From positions 487,640 to 551,639 of the forward strand of contig NZ_JAGMUJ010000161.1 of the NCBI RefSeq assembly GCF_019049255.1: DNA of 64,000 nt. Reading direction: 5' to 3'. Under the pieces are notes generated by a model that made no database searches, was not told where the DNA came from, and saw only the letters and a list, made by a program, of their open reading frames with translations. Positions within the stretch are counted from its first letter, which is position 1, and every line of letters begins with the position of its first letter. Source of the stretch: Streptomyces sp. AC558_RSS880. GTDB taxonomy: Bacteria > Actinomycetota > Actinomycetes > Streptomycetales > Streptomycetaceae. Of this stretch, positions 37,750-45,980 are shown piece by piece. Made by a program: the position numbers and the translations under genes.

Positions 37750-38967
37750 TCAGACGCCGCTCGCCTCGTGCTGCCGCGGCACGCGCCCCGCGACCACCCG
37801 CTCGCGGCCGGCGACCGGCGTCACCCTGCGGTCCACCGCGTACGCCACCGTCGCCACCCCGACGCCGAAGGCGGACAGCAGCGCCCCCGCGAGCGCCGGC
37901 GACGTCGTCCCGAAGCCCGCCGACAGCGCCAGGCCCCCGATCCACGCACCACCCGCGTTCGCCAGGTTGAAGGCCGCCTGGTTGGCCGACGAGGCCAGGG
38001 ACGGTGCCGCGGACGCCTTCTCCATCACCATCAGCTGCAACGGCGACCCCGTCACGAACGCCGCCGTACCGAGCACGGTCACCGCGAGCGCCGCGCTCAC
38101 CTCCGTCCGCATCAGCAGCGGGAACAGCGCCAGGATCACCGTCAGCGACACCAGACCGCCGAACAGCGTCCCGCGCAGGGAGCGGTCGGCCAGCCGGCCG
38201 CCCAGCAGGTTGCCGGCCGTGGCGCCCACGCCGAACAGGGCCAGCAGCAGCGTCACGCTCGTGTCGGCGTACCCCGCGGATTCGGTCAGCATCGGCGTGA
38301 TGTAGCTGTACGCCGCGAAGAGGGCTCCGAAGCCCGCGACCGTCGTACCGAGGGCCAGCCAGACCGGGAGGGAGCGCAGGGCGGCCAGTTCGCCGCGCAG
38401 CGCGGACCGGGGGGCGGGGGTGCGGTCCCGGGGGATCAGGAGGGCCAGGGACGCTATCGCCGCCAGGCCGATGGCGCTGACCCCGAGGAAGGTGGCCCGC
38501 CAGCCGAAGTTCTGGCCCATGAGCGTGGCCACGGGGACACCCACCACGTTGGCCGTGGTCAGGCCGAGGAACATCAGGGAGACCGAGCGGGCCTTGCGTT
38601 CCGGGGCCACCATCGTCGTGGCGACCACCGCTCCCACGCCGAAGAAGGCGCCGTGCGGGAGGCCGCTGAGGAAGCGGGCGGCCAGCAGCCAGGTGTGGTC
38701 GGGGGCGAACGCCGAGAGGGCGTTGCCCGCCACGAAGAGGGCCATGAGGGCGATCAGGACCGTGCGGCGGGCCATCCGCGCGGTCGCGGCGGCCAGCAGC
38801 GGGGCGCCGACGACCACGCCCAGGGCGTAGGCCGAGACCAGGTGACCCGCGCTGGGGAGGGAGATGCCGAGGTCGTCCGCGACGTCGGGGAGCAGCCCCA
38901 TCATCACGAACTCGGTGGTACCGATGCCGAAGGCACCCACGGCAAGGGCGAGCAGGGCCAGGGGCAT
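37750..38967 (-). CDS. MFS transporter, DHA1 AraJ/YdhP-like
   Basis: 405 residues with twelve predicted transmembrane helices. It opens ALLALAVGAFGIGTTEFVMMGLLPDVADDLGIS, characteristic of the DHA1 drug/sugar-efflux group, and carries the loop 2-3 motif with ARMARRTVL and the helix-5 region SVSLMFLGLTTANVVGVP. It probably exports a small molecule by proton antiport. Substrate unknown. An inverted repeat TGTTC-N7-GAACA (38996-39012) just upstream may be an operator. Confidence 0.88.
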   Translation of the reverse strand: MPLALLALAVGAFGIGTTEFVMMGLLPDVADDLGISLPSAGHLVSAYALGVVVGAPLLAAATARMARRTVLIALMALFVAGNALSAFAPDHTWLLAARFLSGLPHGAFFGVGAVVATTMVAPERKARSVSLMFLGLTTANVVGVPVATLMGQNFGWRATFLGVSAIGLAAIASLALLIPRDRTPAPRSALRGELAALRSLPVWLALGTTVAGFGALFAAYSYITPMLTESAGYADTSVTLLLALFGVGATAGNLLGGRLADRSLRGTLFGGLVSLTVILALFPLLMRTEVSAALAVTVLGTAAFVTGSPLQLMVMEKASAAPSLASSANQAAFNLANAGGAWIGGLALSAGFGTTSPALAGALLSAFGVGVATVAYAVDRRVTPVAGRERVVAGRVPRQHEASGV

Positions 38968-39080
38968 GACGTACGGACCTTTCAGGGACGCAATATGTTC
39001 ACGTGCGGAACAAAGTCTCGCAGGTCCGGTATTCCGTTGAATGACGAGCAGGTGAAGGAAGGGCGGCTGACCTGCGGTTT

Positions 39081-40133
39081 TCAGTCGTCCTGTGTGGTGA
39101 CCCTCACACGGGCCGCGATGGGGAGGTGGTCGCTCGCCGTGGCCGGGAGGGTCCAGGAGCTCTCCGGTTCGGCGCCCTTGACCAGGATCTGGTCGATCCG
39201 CGCCATCGGGAACGACGCCGGCCAGCTGAAGCCGAAGCCGCTGCCCACGGCACCCTGGGTGGAGCGCATCTGGGAGGTGACGGCGTTCAGGGCGCGGTCG
39301 TTCATCGTGCCGTTCAGGTCACCGAGCAGGACGATGTTCGGCAGCGGTTCGTCGGCGATGGCCTCGCCCAGGGCGTCGGCGCTCTTGTCCCGCTGACGGG
39401 CCGTGAAGCCCGCTTCCAGCTTCACCCGGACCGAGGGGAGGTGGGCGACGTAGACGGCGACCTGGCCTGCGGGGGCGTCCACCGTGGCGCGCATCGCGCG
39501 CTTCCAGCCGAGGCGGATGTCGACCGCCTTCACGTCGCTCAGGGGGTACTTGCTCCACAGGCCGACGGTGCCGACCACCTCGTGGTACTCGTACGTCGAC
39601 GCCAGCGCCCGCTCGTACGTCGGGACCTGCGACGCCTTCAGCTCCTCGAGGGCCAGCACGTCCGCGCCCGAGGCGGCCACGTCGCGGGCGGTGGCGGACG
39701 GGTCCGGGTTGTCGGCGTTGACGTTGTGCGTGGCCACCGTGAGGTCGCCGCCCGTGGCGGTCTTGTCGGTGAGCAGGCCGCCGAAGAGGTCCAGCCAGAC
39801 GGCCACCGGCAGGATCGTCGCGATCAGTGCCGTCGCCGACTTGCGGATCAGGCCGAGGACGAGCAGCACGGGGATCAGCAGCCCCAGCCAGGGCAGGAAG
39901 GTGTCCACCAGGCTGCCCAGGTTGCCGATCGCGTTCGGGATGTGGCCGTGGGCCAGCATGACCAGCGCCAGCAGGACCGCGCAGGCGGCCAGGACGAGGC
40001 CGCGGCGCCAGATGCGGCGGTCGCCGCGCCAGCCTCTGGTGAGGCGCTCGCGCAGGCGCCGGAACCGGGTCGGCTGCGGCCCGGACCCCGAACCGCCGTT
40101 GTCCGTCTCCGTCATGTACGCCTGCTGCGCCAT
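39081..40133 (-). CDS. Membrane-anchored endonuclease/exonuclease/phosphatase-family protein
   Basis: 350 residues. The N-terminal ~125 residues hold three membrane helices after a basic tail, and the rest is an extracellular EEP fold: VATHNVNADNPDPSA, ALEELK (metal Glu), PNIVLLGDLNGTMND (Asp-Asn pair) and a final SDHLPIAARVRV (catalytic Asp-His). Such proteins resemble the actinobacterial membrane EEP group; the substrate (DNA, phospholipid or other phosphodiester) is unknown. An alternative start lies six codons in. Confidence 0.85.
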   Translation of the reverse strand: MAQQAYMTETDNGGSGSGPQPTRFRRLRERLTRGWRGDRRIWRRGLVLAACAVLLALVMLAHGHIPNAIGNLGSLVDTFLPWLGLLIPVLLVLGLIRKSATALIATILPVAVWLDLFGGLLTDKTATGGDLTVATHNVNADNPDPSATARDVAASGADVLALEELKASQVPTYERALASTYEYHEVVGTVGLWSKYPLSDVKAVDIRLGWKRAMRATVDAPAGQVAVYVAHLPSVRVKLEAGFTARQRDKSADALGEAIADEPLPNIVLLGDLNGTMNDRALNAVTSQMRSTQGAVGSGFGFSWPASFPMARIDQILVKGAEPESSWTLPATASDHLPIAARVRVTTQDD

Positions 40134-40317
40134 ACCGTCGCCTCACAACCTGCCGTGCACGCCGTCACCCCGTGTTCGTGAAGACCCTAGGGGATGATCG
40201 GTTCTGTTCCTGCCGCCCCGCGACGGCCGTACGGGGGCGAGGACGCGCGGGGGCGCTCGGGGAGTTCCGGGCGGGGGTGGTGAAAGCGCCCTCTGTGACG
40301 AAACGCGCACGCTGCGG

Positions 40318-40938
40318 TCAGCCGCTGACGGGGCGTAGGCCCTCGAGGAGGGTGTCGACCACCTGTTCGGCGAGGTCGTCCGGGAGGTCGGCGTCGGGGC
40401 GCAGGACGGTGCGGACGAGGAGGGGACCCACGACGATGTCGTTGAGGAGTTCTATGTCGACGTCGGCGCGCAGTTCGCCGGTCTCCCGGCCCCGGCGCAG
40501 CACCTCCAGGCCGAGTCTGCGGCGCGGCACGATGACGGTGTCGTGGTAGGCGGCCCAGAGGTCGGGGCTGCTCTTCATCTGGGCGCGCACGTTGTGCAGG
40601 ATCGCCGAGGTGCGGCCCGCCAGGCCCCGCCGGCGCAGGGACTCCAGCAGGACCACGAGGTCGTCACGCAGGGACGTGCCGGGGAGTTGGGGGTCCGGCG
40701 GCTCGGCGGCGCGCATGACGTCGACGAAGAGCTGCTCCTTGCCGCTCCAGCGGCGGTAGATGGTGGCCTTGCCGACGCCGGCGGTGCGGGCGATGCGCTC
40801 GATGGAGAGCTCGGCGAGGGGCACGCCGTCCTCCAGGAGTTCCATCACTCCCTCGATGATGGCGCGTTCGACCGCCTCGCTGCGGGGGCGCCCCCGTGCG
40901 GGGCCGTCCCGCCGGGGGTCGGTGCCGGCCGGGCTCAC
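40318..40938 (-). CDS. TetR-family repressor of the adjacent efflux gene
   Basis: 206 residues, GTG start. HTH LSIERIARTAGVGKATIYRRWSGKEQL near residues 41-66, followed by a helical effector domain of the TetR_C type (LWAAYHDTVIVPRRRLGLEVLRRG). It lies 75 bases after the MFS gene on the same strand, so it is probably cotranscribed, and a perfect operator-like palindrome precedes that transcription unit (42625-42647). Confidence 0.92.
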   Translation of the reverse strand: MSPAGTDPRRDGPARGRPRSEAVERAIIEGVMELLEDGVPLAELSIERIARTAGVGKATIYRRWSGKEQLFVDVMRAAEPPDPQLPGTSLRDDLVVLLESLRRRGLAGRTSAILHNVRAQMKSSPDLWAAYHDTVIVPRRRLGLEVLRRGRETGELRADVDIELLNDIVVGPLLVRTVLRPDADLPDDLAEQVVDTLLEGLRPVSG

Positions 40939-41013
40939 GTCGTCGGGTCCTTTCGGTGGGCTGGGACGATTCTCCCCGGTGGGTGGTGGGAACGGTCCAC
41001 CGCCCAGGGGTTC

Positions 41014-42621
41014 TCAGTCCGCCGCCGAGACCAGTTCCCGCTTCCCCCCGTCCCCTTCGGACGTCGGCGTACGGCCGGGCAGGAACACCACGGCGACGAT
41101 CGCGCACAGCACCGTGATGCCCGCTCCCCACAGCGCCGTGATGTGCATCGCGTGCAGGAACGCGTCGTCGGCCGCGCCGGCCAGGACCTCGCCGCGCGCG
41201 CCCAGCCGGTCCGCCACGGCCAGGGTGGCCTCGATGGACTCACCGGCGGCGTGCCGTGCGCCGGGCGGCAGCAGGCCGAGCTCGTCCTCGACGCCGTTGC
41301 GGTAGGCGGTGGACAGCACCGAGCCGAGTACGGCGATGCCGAGGGCGCCGCCGACCTGGCGGAAGGTGTTGCTCAGGGCGGAGGCGGAGCCGGCCTTCTC
41401 GCGGGGCAGGGCCTGCATGATGACGACGCTGACCGGTGTCATGACGTACGCCATGCCGGTGCCCATGAGGAAGAAGACGACTTCCAGCGTCCAGATCGGC
41501 GTGTCTCCGTCCAGGGTGGCGAACGCGGCCAGTGTCCCCGCGAGCACCACCAGGCCGGTGGCCGTGGTGGCCTTGTCGCCGAAGCGGTCCACCAGGAGGC
41601 GGGCCTGGGGCGCGAAGATCATCTGCGTGGCGGCCAGCGGCAGCATCAGCAGCCCGGTCTCCAGCGGCGAGTAACCGCGCACGCTCTGGAGGTAGAACAC
41701 CGCGAAGAACGTCACGCCCATCAGCGCGAAGAAGACCAGCGCGACCGCGGCGATCGCGGCGGAGAACACCTTGTTCCTGAAGTAGGTGACGTCGACGGAC
41801 GGGTGGTCGCTGCGCTTCTCGAACGCCACGAACGCGGCGAGTACGGCGAGACCGGCGCCGATCGTCGACACCACCGTGACGTCGGTGAAGTCGGCGAGCT
41901 GGCCGCCCTTGATGATGCCGTAGACCAGCAGGACCAGTCCGGCCACGGACAGGACGACGCCGACGGGGTCGATCCGGCCCGGGTTCGGGTCGCGGGAGTC
42001 GGGGACCAGCCACAGCATCAGGGCGACGGCGAGGACCACGATGGGCACGTTGACCAGGAAGACCGAGCCCCACCAGAAGTGGTCCAGGAGGATGCCGCCG
42101 GTGATCGGGCCGATGGCGATGGCCAGGCCCACGCCGCCCGTCCAGACGCCGATGGCCTTGGGCTGTTCGTCGCGTTCGAACACGTTCATCAGGACCGCCA
42201 GAGTGGCCGGCATGACGAACGCCGCGCCCAGCCCCATCACCGCGCGGAAGCCGATCAGCTCGGCCGGTGAGCCGGAGAACGCGGCGAGCGCCGAGCCGGT
42301 GCCGAACGCGACGAGACCGCCGATCAGCATCTTCTTGCGGCCGAGCCGGTCACCCAGCAGCCCCGCGCTGAAGAGCAGACCGGCGAAGACGAGCGTGTAG
42401 GCGTTGATCGCCCACTCCAGCTCGCTCTGGGTGGCGCCCAGGCCGGTGGGTGCGGGGGTGGAGATCGTCTTGATGGCGACGTTCAGGATCGAGTTGTCGA
42501 GTACGACGATCAGCAGGCTCAGCATCAGTACGCCGAGGATCGCCCAACGGCGCCGGTGCACGGCCTCCGGTACCCGGCGGGCAGGGGTGGGGGGAGGAGT
42601 CATGCGGTCCAGAGTAGTCAT
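41014..42621 (-). CDS. MFS transporter, DHA2 EmrB/QacA multidrug efflux type
   Basis: 535 residues with about fourteen membrane helices. It begins RRWAILGVLMLSLLIVVLDNSILNVAI, the motif D1 of DHA2 exporters, with GDRLGRKKMLIGG (motif A) and motif C in the fifth helix. Proton-driven efflux of drugs or an endogenous metabolite. There is no Shine-Dalgarno, and the operator lies only four bases before the ATG, so the message may be leaderless or start at an internal ATG six codons in. Confidence 0.92.
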   Translation of the reverse strand: MTTLDRMTPPPTPARRVPEAVHRRRWAILGVLMLSLLIVVLDNSILNVAIKTISTPAPTGLGATQSELEWAINAYTLVFAGLLFSAGLLGDRLGRKKMLIGGLVAFGTGSALAAFSGSPAELIGFRAVMGLGAAFVMPATLAVLMNVFERDEQPKAIGVWTGGVGLAIAIGPITGGILLDHFWWGSVFLVNVPIVVLAVALMLWLVPDSRDPNPGRIDPVGVVLSVAGLVLLVYGIIKGGQLADFTDVTVVSTIGAGLAVLAAFVAFEKRSDHPSVDVTYFRNKVFSAAIAAVALVFFALMGVTFFAVFYLQSVRGYSPLETGLLMLPLAATQMIFAPQARLLVDRFGDKATTATGLVVLAGTLAAFATLDGDTPIWTLEVVFFLMGTGMAYVMTPVSVVIMQALPREKAGSASALSNTFRQVGGALGIAVLGSVLSTAYRNGVEDELGLLPPGARHAAGESIEATLAVADRLGARGEVLAGAADDAFLHAMHITALWGAGITVLCAIVAVVFLPGRTPTSEGDGGKRELVSAAD

Positions 42622-42624
42622 TTA

Positions 42625-42647
42625 CGATACGAGACCGTCTCGTATCG
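42625..42647. promoter_or_regulatory. Perfect TetR-type operator
   Basis: CGATACGAGAC-C-GTCTCGTATCG: an 11-1-11 perfect inverted repeat next to the MFS start codon. Its place in front of an MFS-TetR unit makes autoregulation by the downstream TetR gene product very likely. It could also affect the promoter of panB, which reads away on the other strand. Confidence 0.8.
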
Positions 42648-42794
42648 AAAGCGTTTCGCCCAGTTCTTGCCGGAATATTGCACGGTGGAACTCACAGGGA
42701 TGCCTCTGGCCCTCGTCCGGGCGAGGTGCCACCATGGATGTGGTCCGGGGACGCCGTCAGGGCGCCTCGAGATGACGTGTTGGGAGACGGTTCA

Positions 42795-43673
42795 ATGACG
42801 CAGCTTTCGGCTGCCCAGACCGGGACGACGTCCGGTTCCCCCTCCGACGGCAGGACGCTGTACGGGGGCAAGGGCACGCGCCGTATCACTGTCCGCGACA
42901 TCGCCGCCGCCAAGGAGCGCGGCGAGAAGTGGCCCATGCTCACCGCGTACGACGCGATGACCGCGTCCGTGTTCGACGAGGCCGGTATCCCGGTGATGCT
43001 CGTCGGCGACTCCGCGGGCAACTGCCACCTCGGGTACGAGACCACCGTGCCCGTCACCCTCGACGAGATGACCATGCTGTCCGCCGCGGTCGTACGGGGC
43101 ACCTCGCGCGCCCTGATCGTGGGCGACCTGCCCTTCGGCTCCTACCAGGAGGGTCCGGTGCAGGCGCTGCGCTCGGCGACCCGGCTGGTGAAGGAGGCGG
43201 GGGTCGGCGCGGTGAAGCTGGAGGGCGGCGAGCGGTCGCACCGGCAGATCGAGCTGCTGGTGGAGTCCGGGATCCCGGTGATGGCCCACATCGGGCTGAC
43301 GCCGCAGTCGGTGAACGCGATGGGCTACCGGGTGCAGGGGCGGGGCGAGGAGGCGGCGCAGCAGCTGCTGCGGGACGCCAAGGCCGTGCAGGACGCGGGG
43401 GCGTTCGCGGTGGTGCTGGAGCTGGTGCCGGCGGAGCTGGCGGCCGAGGTGACGCGGGTGCTGCACATCCCGACCGTCGGGATCGGGGCCGGGCCTCAGA
43501 CGGACGCGCAGGTGTTGGTGTGGACCGACATGCTGGGGCTGACGGGTGGGCGTGTGCCCAAGTTCGTCAAGCAGTACGCGGATCTGCGTGAGGTCATGAG
43601 CGGGGCGGCGAAGGCGTTCGCCGAGGACGTGGTCGGCGGGACCTTCCCGACGGAGGCGCACTCCGTGCACTGA
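42795..43673 (+). CDS. panB: 3-methyl-2-oxobutanoate hydroxymethyltransferase
   Basis: 292 residues from the ATG at 42795 (GGGAGA eight bases before); the open frame upstream lacks PanB character. KPHMT motifs in order: TVRDIAAAKERGEKWPMLTAYDA, LVGDSAGNCHLGYETTVPVTLDEM (Mg ligand Asp), GDLPFGSYQ, AVKLEGGERS, VMAHIGLTPQS, VLELVPAELA. It transfers a hydroxymethyl group from methylene-tetrahydrofolate to ketoisovalerate, the first committed step to pantothenate and CoA. Confidence 0.96.
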   Translation: MTQLSAAQTGTTSGSPSDGRTLYGGKGTRRITVRDIAAAKERGEKWPMLTAYDAMTASVFDEAGIPVMLVGDSAGNCHLGYETTVPVTLDEMTMLSAAVVRGTSRALIVGDLPFGSYQEGPVQALRSATRLVKEAGVGAVKLEGGERSHRQIELLVESGIPVMAHIGLTPQSVNAMGYRVQGRGEEAAQQLLRDAKAVQDAGAFAVVLELVPAELAAEVTRVLHIPTVGIGAGPQTDAQVLVWTDMLGLTGGRVPKFVKQYADLREVMSGAAKAFAEDVVGGTFPTEAHSVH

Positions 43674-43762
43674 GCCATTGCCGCACCACCCTGTCGGCCC
43701 CGTCGATCTTCCCCCGTCGGCGGGGCCGGCGCATGTCCGGGCTGGGCGGGGGGTGTTACGCA

Positions 43763-43874
43763 GCCCGGCGCTTGCGGGGTGCCTCCCCCAGAGGGGGTAC
43801 CCCCAGCCCACCCGTGCCGCCCTGGGGGCACCTCCCAGGCCTTTAAGGCACTGGGGGAGGCACGACTGCCCGCG
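43763..43874. repeat. Interspersed intergenic repeat, copy B (inverted relative to copy A)
   Basis: Reverse complement of the element at 37515, about 112 bp long, without the inserted tandem segment of copy A. It carries the hairpin-forming core CCTCCCAGGCCTTTAAGGC and lies 90 bases after panB, where it could also act as a terminator. Confidence 0.85.
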
Positions 43875-43903
43875 GGAGCGGCAGGAGGGGCAGGAGCGGC
43901 GGC

Positions 43904-44080
43904 TCATGCGGCTCGGGGGAAGCGGTGCCGCCGGGTATGGCTTTCCGCCTCGGTGTGGTGTGGGGCGGCGTTGCGGCGGGTGGTGCGGCGGAGACGGAGG
44001 GCCTGCCGGACCTGGCGCTCGTGCTCCGCGCGGCGGAGAAGGTCGTCGTGACGGAGCTGGTGGAGTGCGTACTCGAACAT
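43904..44080 (-). CDS. Small basic protein, 58 residues
   Basis: Sequence begins MFEYALHQLRHDDLLRRAEHE and ends RRHRFPRAA. Short basic proteins of this pattern (M-F/Y-EY-LHQLR...LLRRAEHERQVR...A-RRAARR) recur in Streptomyces genomes as I remember them. The ATG at 44080 has GGGGGA upstream; the frame is open further upstream, but that part lacks the pattern. Helical and Arg/His-rich; function unknown. A palindrome with CCTAAG half sites lies upstream. Confidence 0.6.
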   Translation of the reverse strand: MFEYALHQLRHDDLLRRAEHERQVRQALRLRRTTRRNAAPHHTEAESHTRRHRFPRAA

Positions 44081-44210
44081 GGTGTGTTCCCCCCGGAGGA
44101 GTCGGTGTCGGTCATCGCTTTCCGCGATGTCTCCACCTTCGTCTCCGAGGCGGGTCCGCCACATCGGGAGGGTTCCGTATCTTCCGGCCGGCGCGGGGCC
44201 TTAGGAGGTA

Positions 44211-44225
44211 CTTAGGCCGCCTAAG
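44211..44225. promoter_or_regulatory. Palindrome with CCTAAG half sites
   Basis: CTTAGGC-C-GCCTAAG is a perfect 7-1-7 inverted repeat overlapping the stop codon of the TauE-like gene, with another CCTTAGG at 44199-44205. It lies upstream of the 58-residue gene and could be its operator or part of a terminator for the transport operon. Confidence 0.35.
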
Positions 44226-44940
44226 CCCTCAGTTGCTGCGCCACCAGCCCCGCCGCACCGGCGACCGCGAGCGCCATGGCCGCCGTACGCGTGTGCCGCG
44301 CGTTCAGCCGCCGGGTCAGCGGACCGGCGAGCAGCACGCCGGCGACCGCCGCCGGCGCGAGCAGTACCGTGCGCTGCAGGGTGTGCGCCCCGACCGCCCC
44401 CGCCGCCGCCAGCGCGACCAGGCTCATCAGCGAGCCGGCCAGGAAGAACGCGCTCATCGTGGCCCGCAGCCGCGGCCCGCTCAGCCGCTGCCACACCATC
44501 GCCATCGGCGGGCCCCCGATGGAGGTCGCCGTGCCCATCAGCCCCGACGCCATCCCGGCCAGGAACACCGAGGAGCGCCGCGCCCGGGGTACGTACCCCG
44601 CCGCGCTCACCGCGACGCCGGTGAGCACCACCCCGGCGATGAGCAGTGCGAGGTACTTCGCCGGCAGCACCACCACGAGCAGCGCGCCCGCGGCCGCGCC
44701 CGGTACCCGTCCGACGAGGGCCCAGCCGCAGCCGCGCAGGTCCGCCGCGCCCCGTTCCCGCGCCAGCACCGCCGCCGTCACCCCGGCGGCGAGCAGCAGC
44801 ACCACCGGTGGTGCCAAGGTGGGGTCGACCAGGGAGAACACCGGCGCGGCGATCATGCCCAGGCCGAAGCCGACGGACACCTGGAGCACCGCGCCGACGC
44901 CCACCGTGAGGGAGAGCAGGGCGAACTCCGCGCCGGTCAT
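44221..44940 (-). CDS. TauE/SafE-family anion exporter
   Basis: 239 residues, ATG at 44940 overlapping the preceding ATPase stop by four bases (ATGA). About seven to eight membrane helices in the duplicated TauE/SafE arrangement: FALLSLTVGVGAVLQVSVGFGLGMIAAP at the start and GMASGLMGTATSIGGPPMAMVW in the second half. Members export sulfite, sulfoacetate or other organic anions. As the last gene of the ABC operon it may expel an anionic by-product of the pathway encoded divergently. Confidence 0.85.
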   Translation of the reverse strand: MTGAEFALLSLTVGVGAVLQVSVGFGLGMIAAPVFSLVDPTLAPPVVLLLAAGVTAAVLARERGAADLRGCGWALVGRVPGAAAGALLVVVLPAKYLALLIAGVVLTGVAVSAAGYVPRARRSSVFLAGMASGLMGTATSIGGPPMAMVWQRLSGPRLRATMSAFFLAGSLMSLVALAAAGAVGAHTLQRTVLLAPAAVAGVLLAGPLTRRLNARHTRTAAMALAVAGAAGLVAQQLRA

Positions 44941-45980
44941 GCCCACGCGGGCCGCGCCTCCAGGGGGAAGTGGCACAGGGCGGTGTGGTCGTCGCCGTCG
45001 CCCTCGGACTCCCGGACGACGACCGGGGGCACCTCGGTGGCGCACGTGTCCTCCGCGCGCCAGCAGCGGGTGCGGAAGCGGCAGCCGGAGGGGATGTCGA
45101 AGGGCGAGGGGATCTCGCCCTTGAGCCGGATCTCCTGGTCGTGGGCGGCACGGGTGGCGTCCAGGACCGGGGCGGCCGACATCAGCGCGGCGGTGTAGGG
45201 GTGCTGGGGGCGGTCGAAGACGTCCTCGGTCCCGCCGTGTTCGATGACCTTGCCCAGGTACATCACCGTCACCCGGTCGGAGATGTACCGCACCACGGAC
45301 AGGTCGTGGGAGATGAACACGTACGCGACGCCGAGCCGGGACTGGAGTTCGGAGAGCACGTTGAGGACCTGGGCCTGTACCGACAGGTCCAGGGCGGAGA
45401 CCGGTTCGTCGCACACGATGAGGTCGGGGTCCAGGGCCAGCGCGCGGGCGATGCCGATGCGCTGGCGCTGCCCGCCGGAGAACTCGTTGGGGTAGCGGTG
45501 GGCGTCGCTGTCCCGGAGCCCGACCAGGGAGAGCAGTTCGCGGATCCGCTTCTCGCGCGCCTTCGCGTCCGGGACGACGTCCTTGTGGGTGCGCCAGGGC
45601 TCGCCGATCAGATCGGCGGCCGACATGCGGGCGTTGAGCGAGGCGAAGGGGTCCTGGAAGACCATCTGGACGCGGCGCCGCCAGTTCAGCAGTTCCTTGC
45701 CGCGCAGGGCGAACGGGTCGACGCCGTCGTACCGCACCGTGCCCGCGTCGGGGCGTTCCAGGCCGAGCAGCACCCGGGCGAGGGTGGACTTGCCGCAGCC
45801 GGACTCGCCGACGAGCCCGAGGGTCTCTCCCCGGCCGAGCCGTACGTCCACCCCGTCCAGGGCGGTCAGTCGGCGGCGGCCGCTGCCGAAGCTCTTGGTG
45901 ACACCGCGGACCTCCAGCAGCGGCGGGTGTCCGTCGGCCCGGGGCCCGGCGGTCTCGGTGGTGGTGCGGGACTCAGTCAC
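44937..45980 (-). CDS. Opp/Dpp-type ABC transporter ATPase (OppF-like)
   Basis: 347 residues from the GTG at 45980, which has a GAGGAG Shine-Dalgarno and overlaps the upstream ATPase stop by eight bases; the frame is open further upstream but only in shadow of that gene. Walker A GESGCGKST, Q-loop MVFQDPFASLN, signature FSGGQRQRIGIARAL, Walker B LIVCDEP, H-loop ISHDLSVV, then the oligopeptide-transporter C-terminal Cys-rich segment (CRFRTRCWRAEDTC). It pairs with the OppD-like ATPase. Confidence 0.92.
   Translation of the reverse strand: MTESRTTTETAGPRADGHPPLLEVRGVTKSFGSGRRRLTALDGVDVRLGRGETLGLVGESGCGKSTLARVLLGLERPDAGTVRYDGVDPFALRGKELLNWRRRVQMVFQDPFASLNARMSAADLIGEPWRTHKDVVPDAKAREKRIRELLSLVGLRDSDAHRYPNEFSGGQRQRIGIARALALDPDLIVCDEPVSALDLSVQAQVLNVLSELQSRLGVAYVFISHDLSVVRYISDRVTVMYLGKVIEHGGTEDVFDRPQHPYTAALMSAAPVLDATRAAHDQEIRLKGEIPSPFDIPSGCRFRTRCWRAEDTCATEVPPVVVRESEGDGDDHTALCHFPLEARPAWA

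Noticed and set aside
38996..39012. TGTTC-N7-GAACA upstream of the DHA1 MFS gene as a firm operator
   Set aside because: Only five-base arms, which occur often by chance; mentioned in the gene entry but not listed as a feature.
43925..44215. A 96-codon plus-strand frame after panB
   Set aside because: No recognisable pattern, and it is antisense to the better-supported 58-residue gene.
44221..45414. A 397-residue version of the TauE-like protein
   Set aside because: Its first ~158 residues are an out-of-frame reading of the ATPase gene; the true start is the ATG overlapping the ATPase stop.
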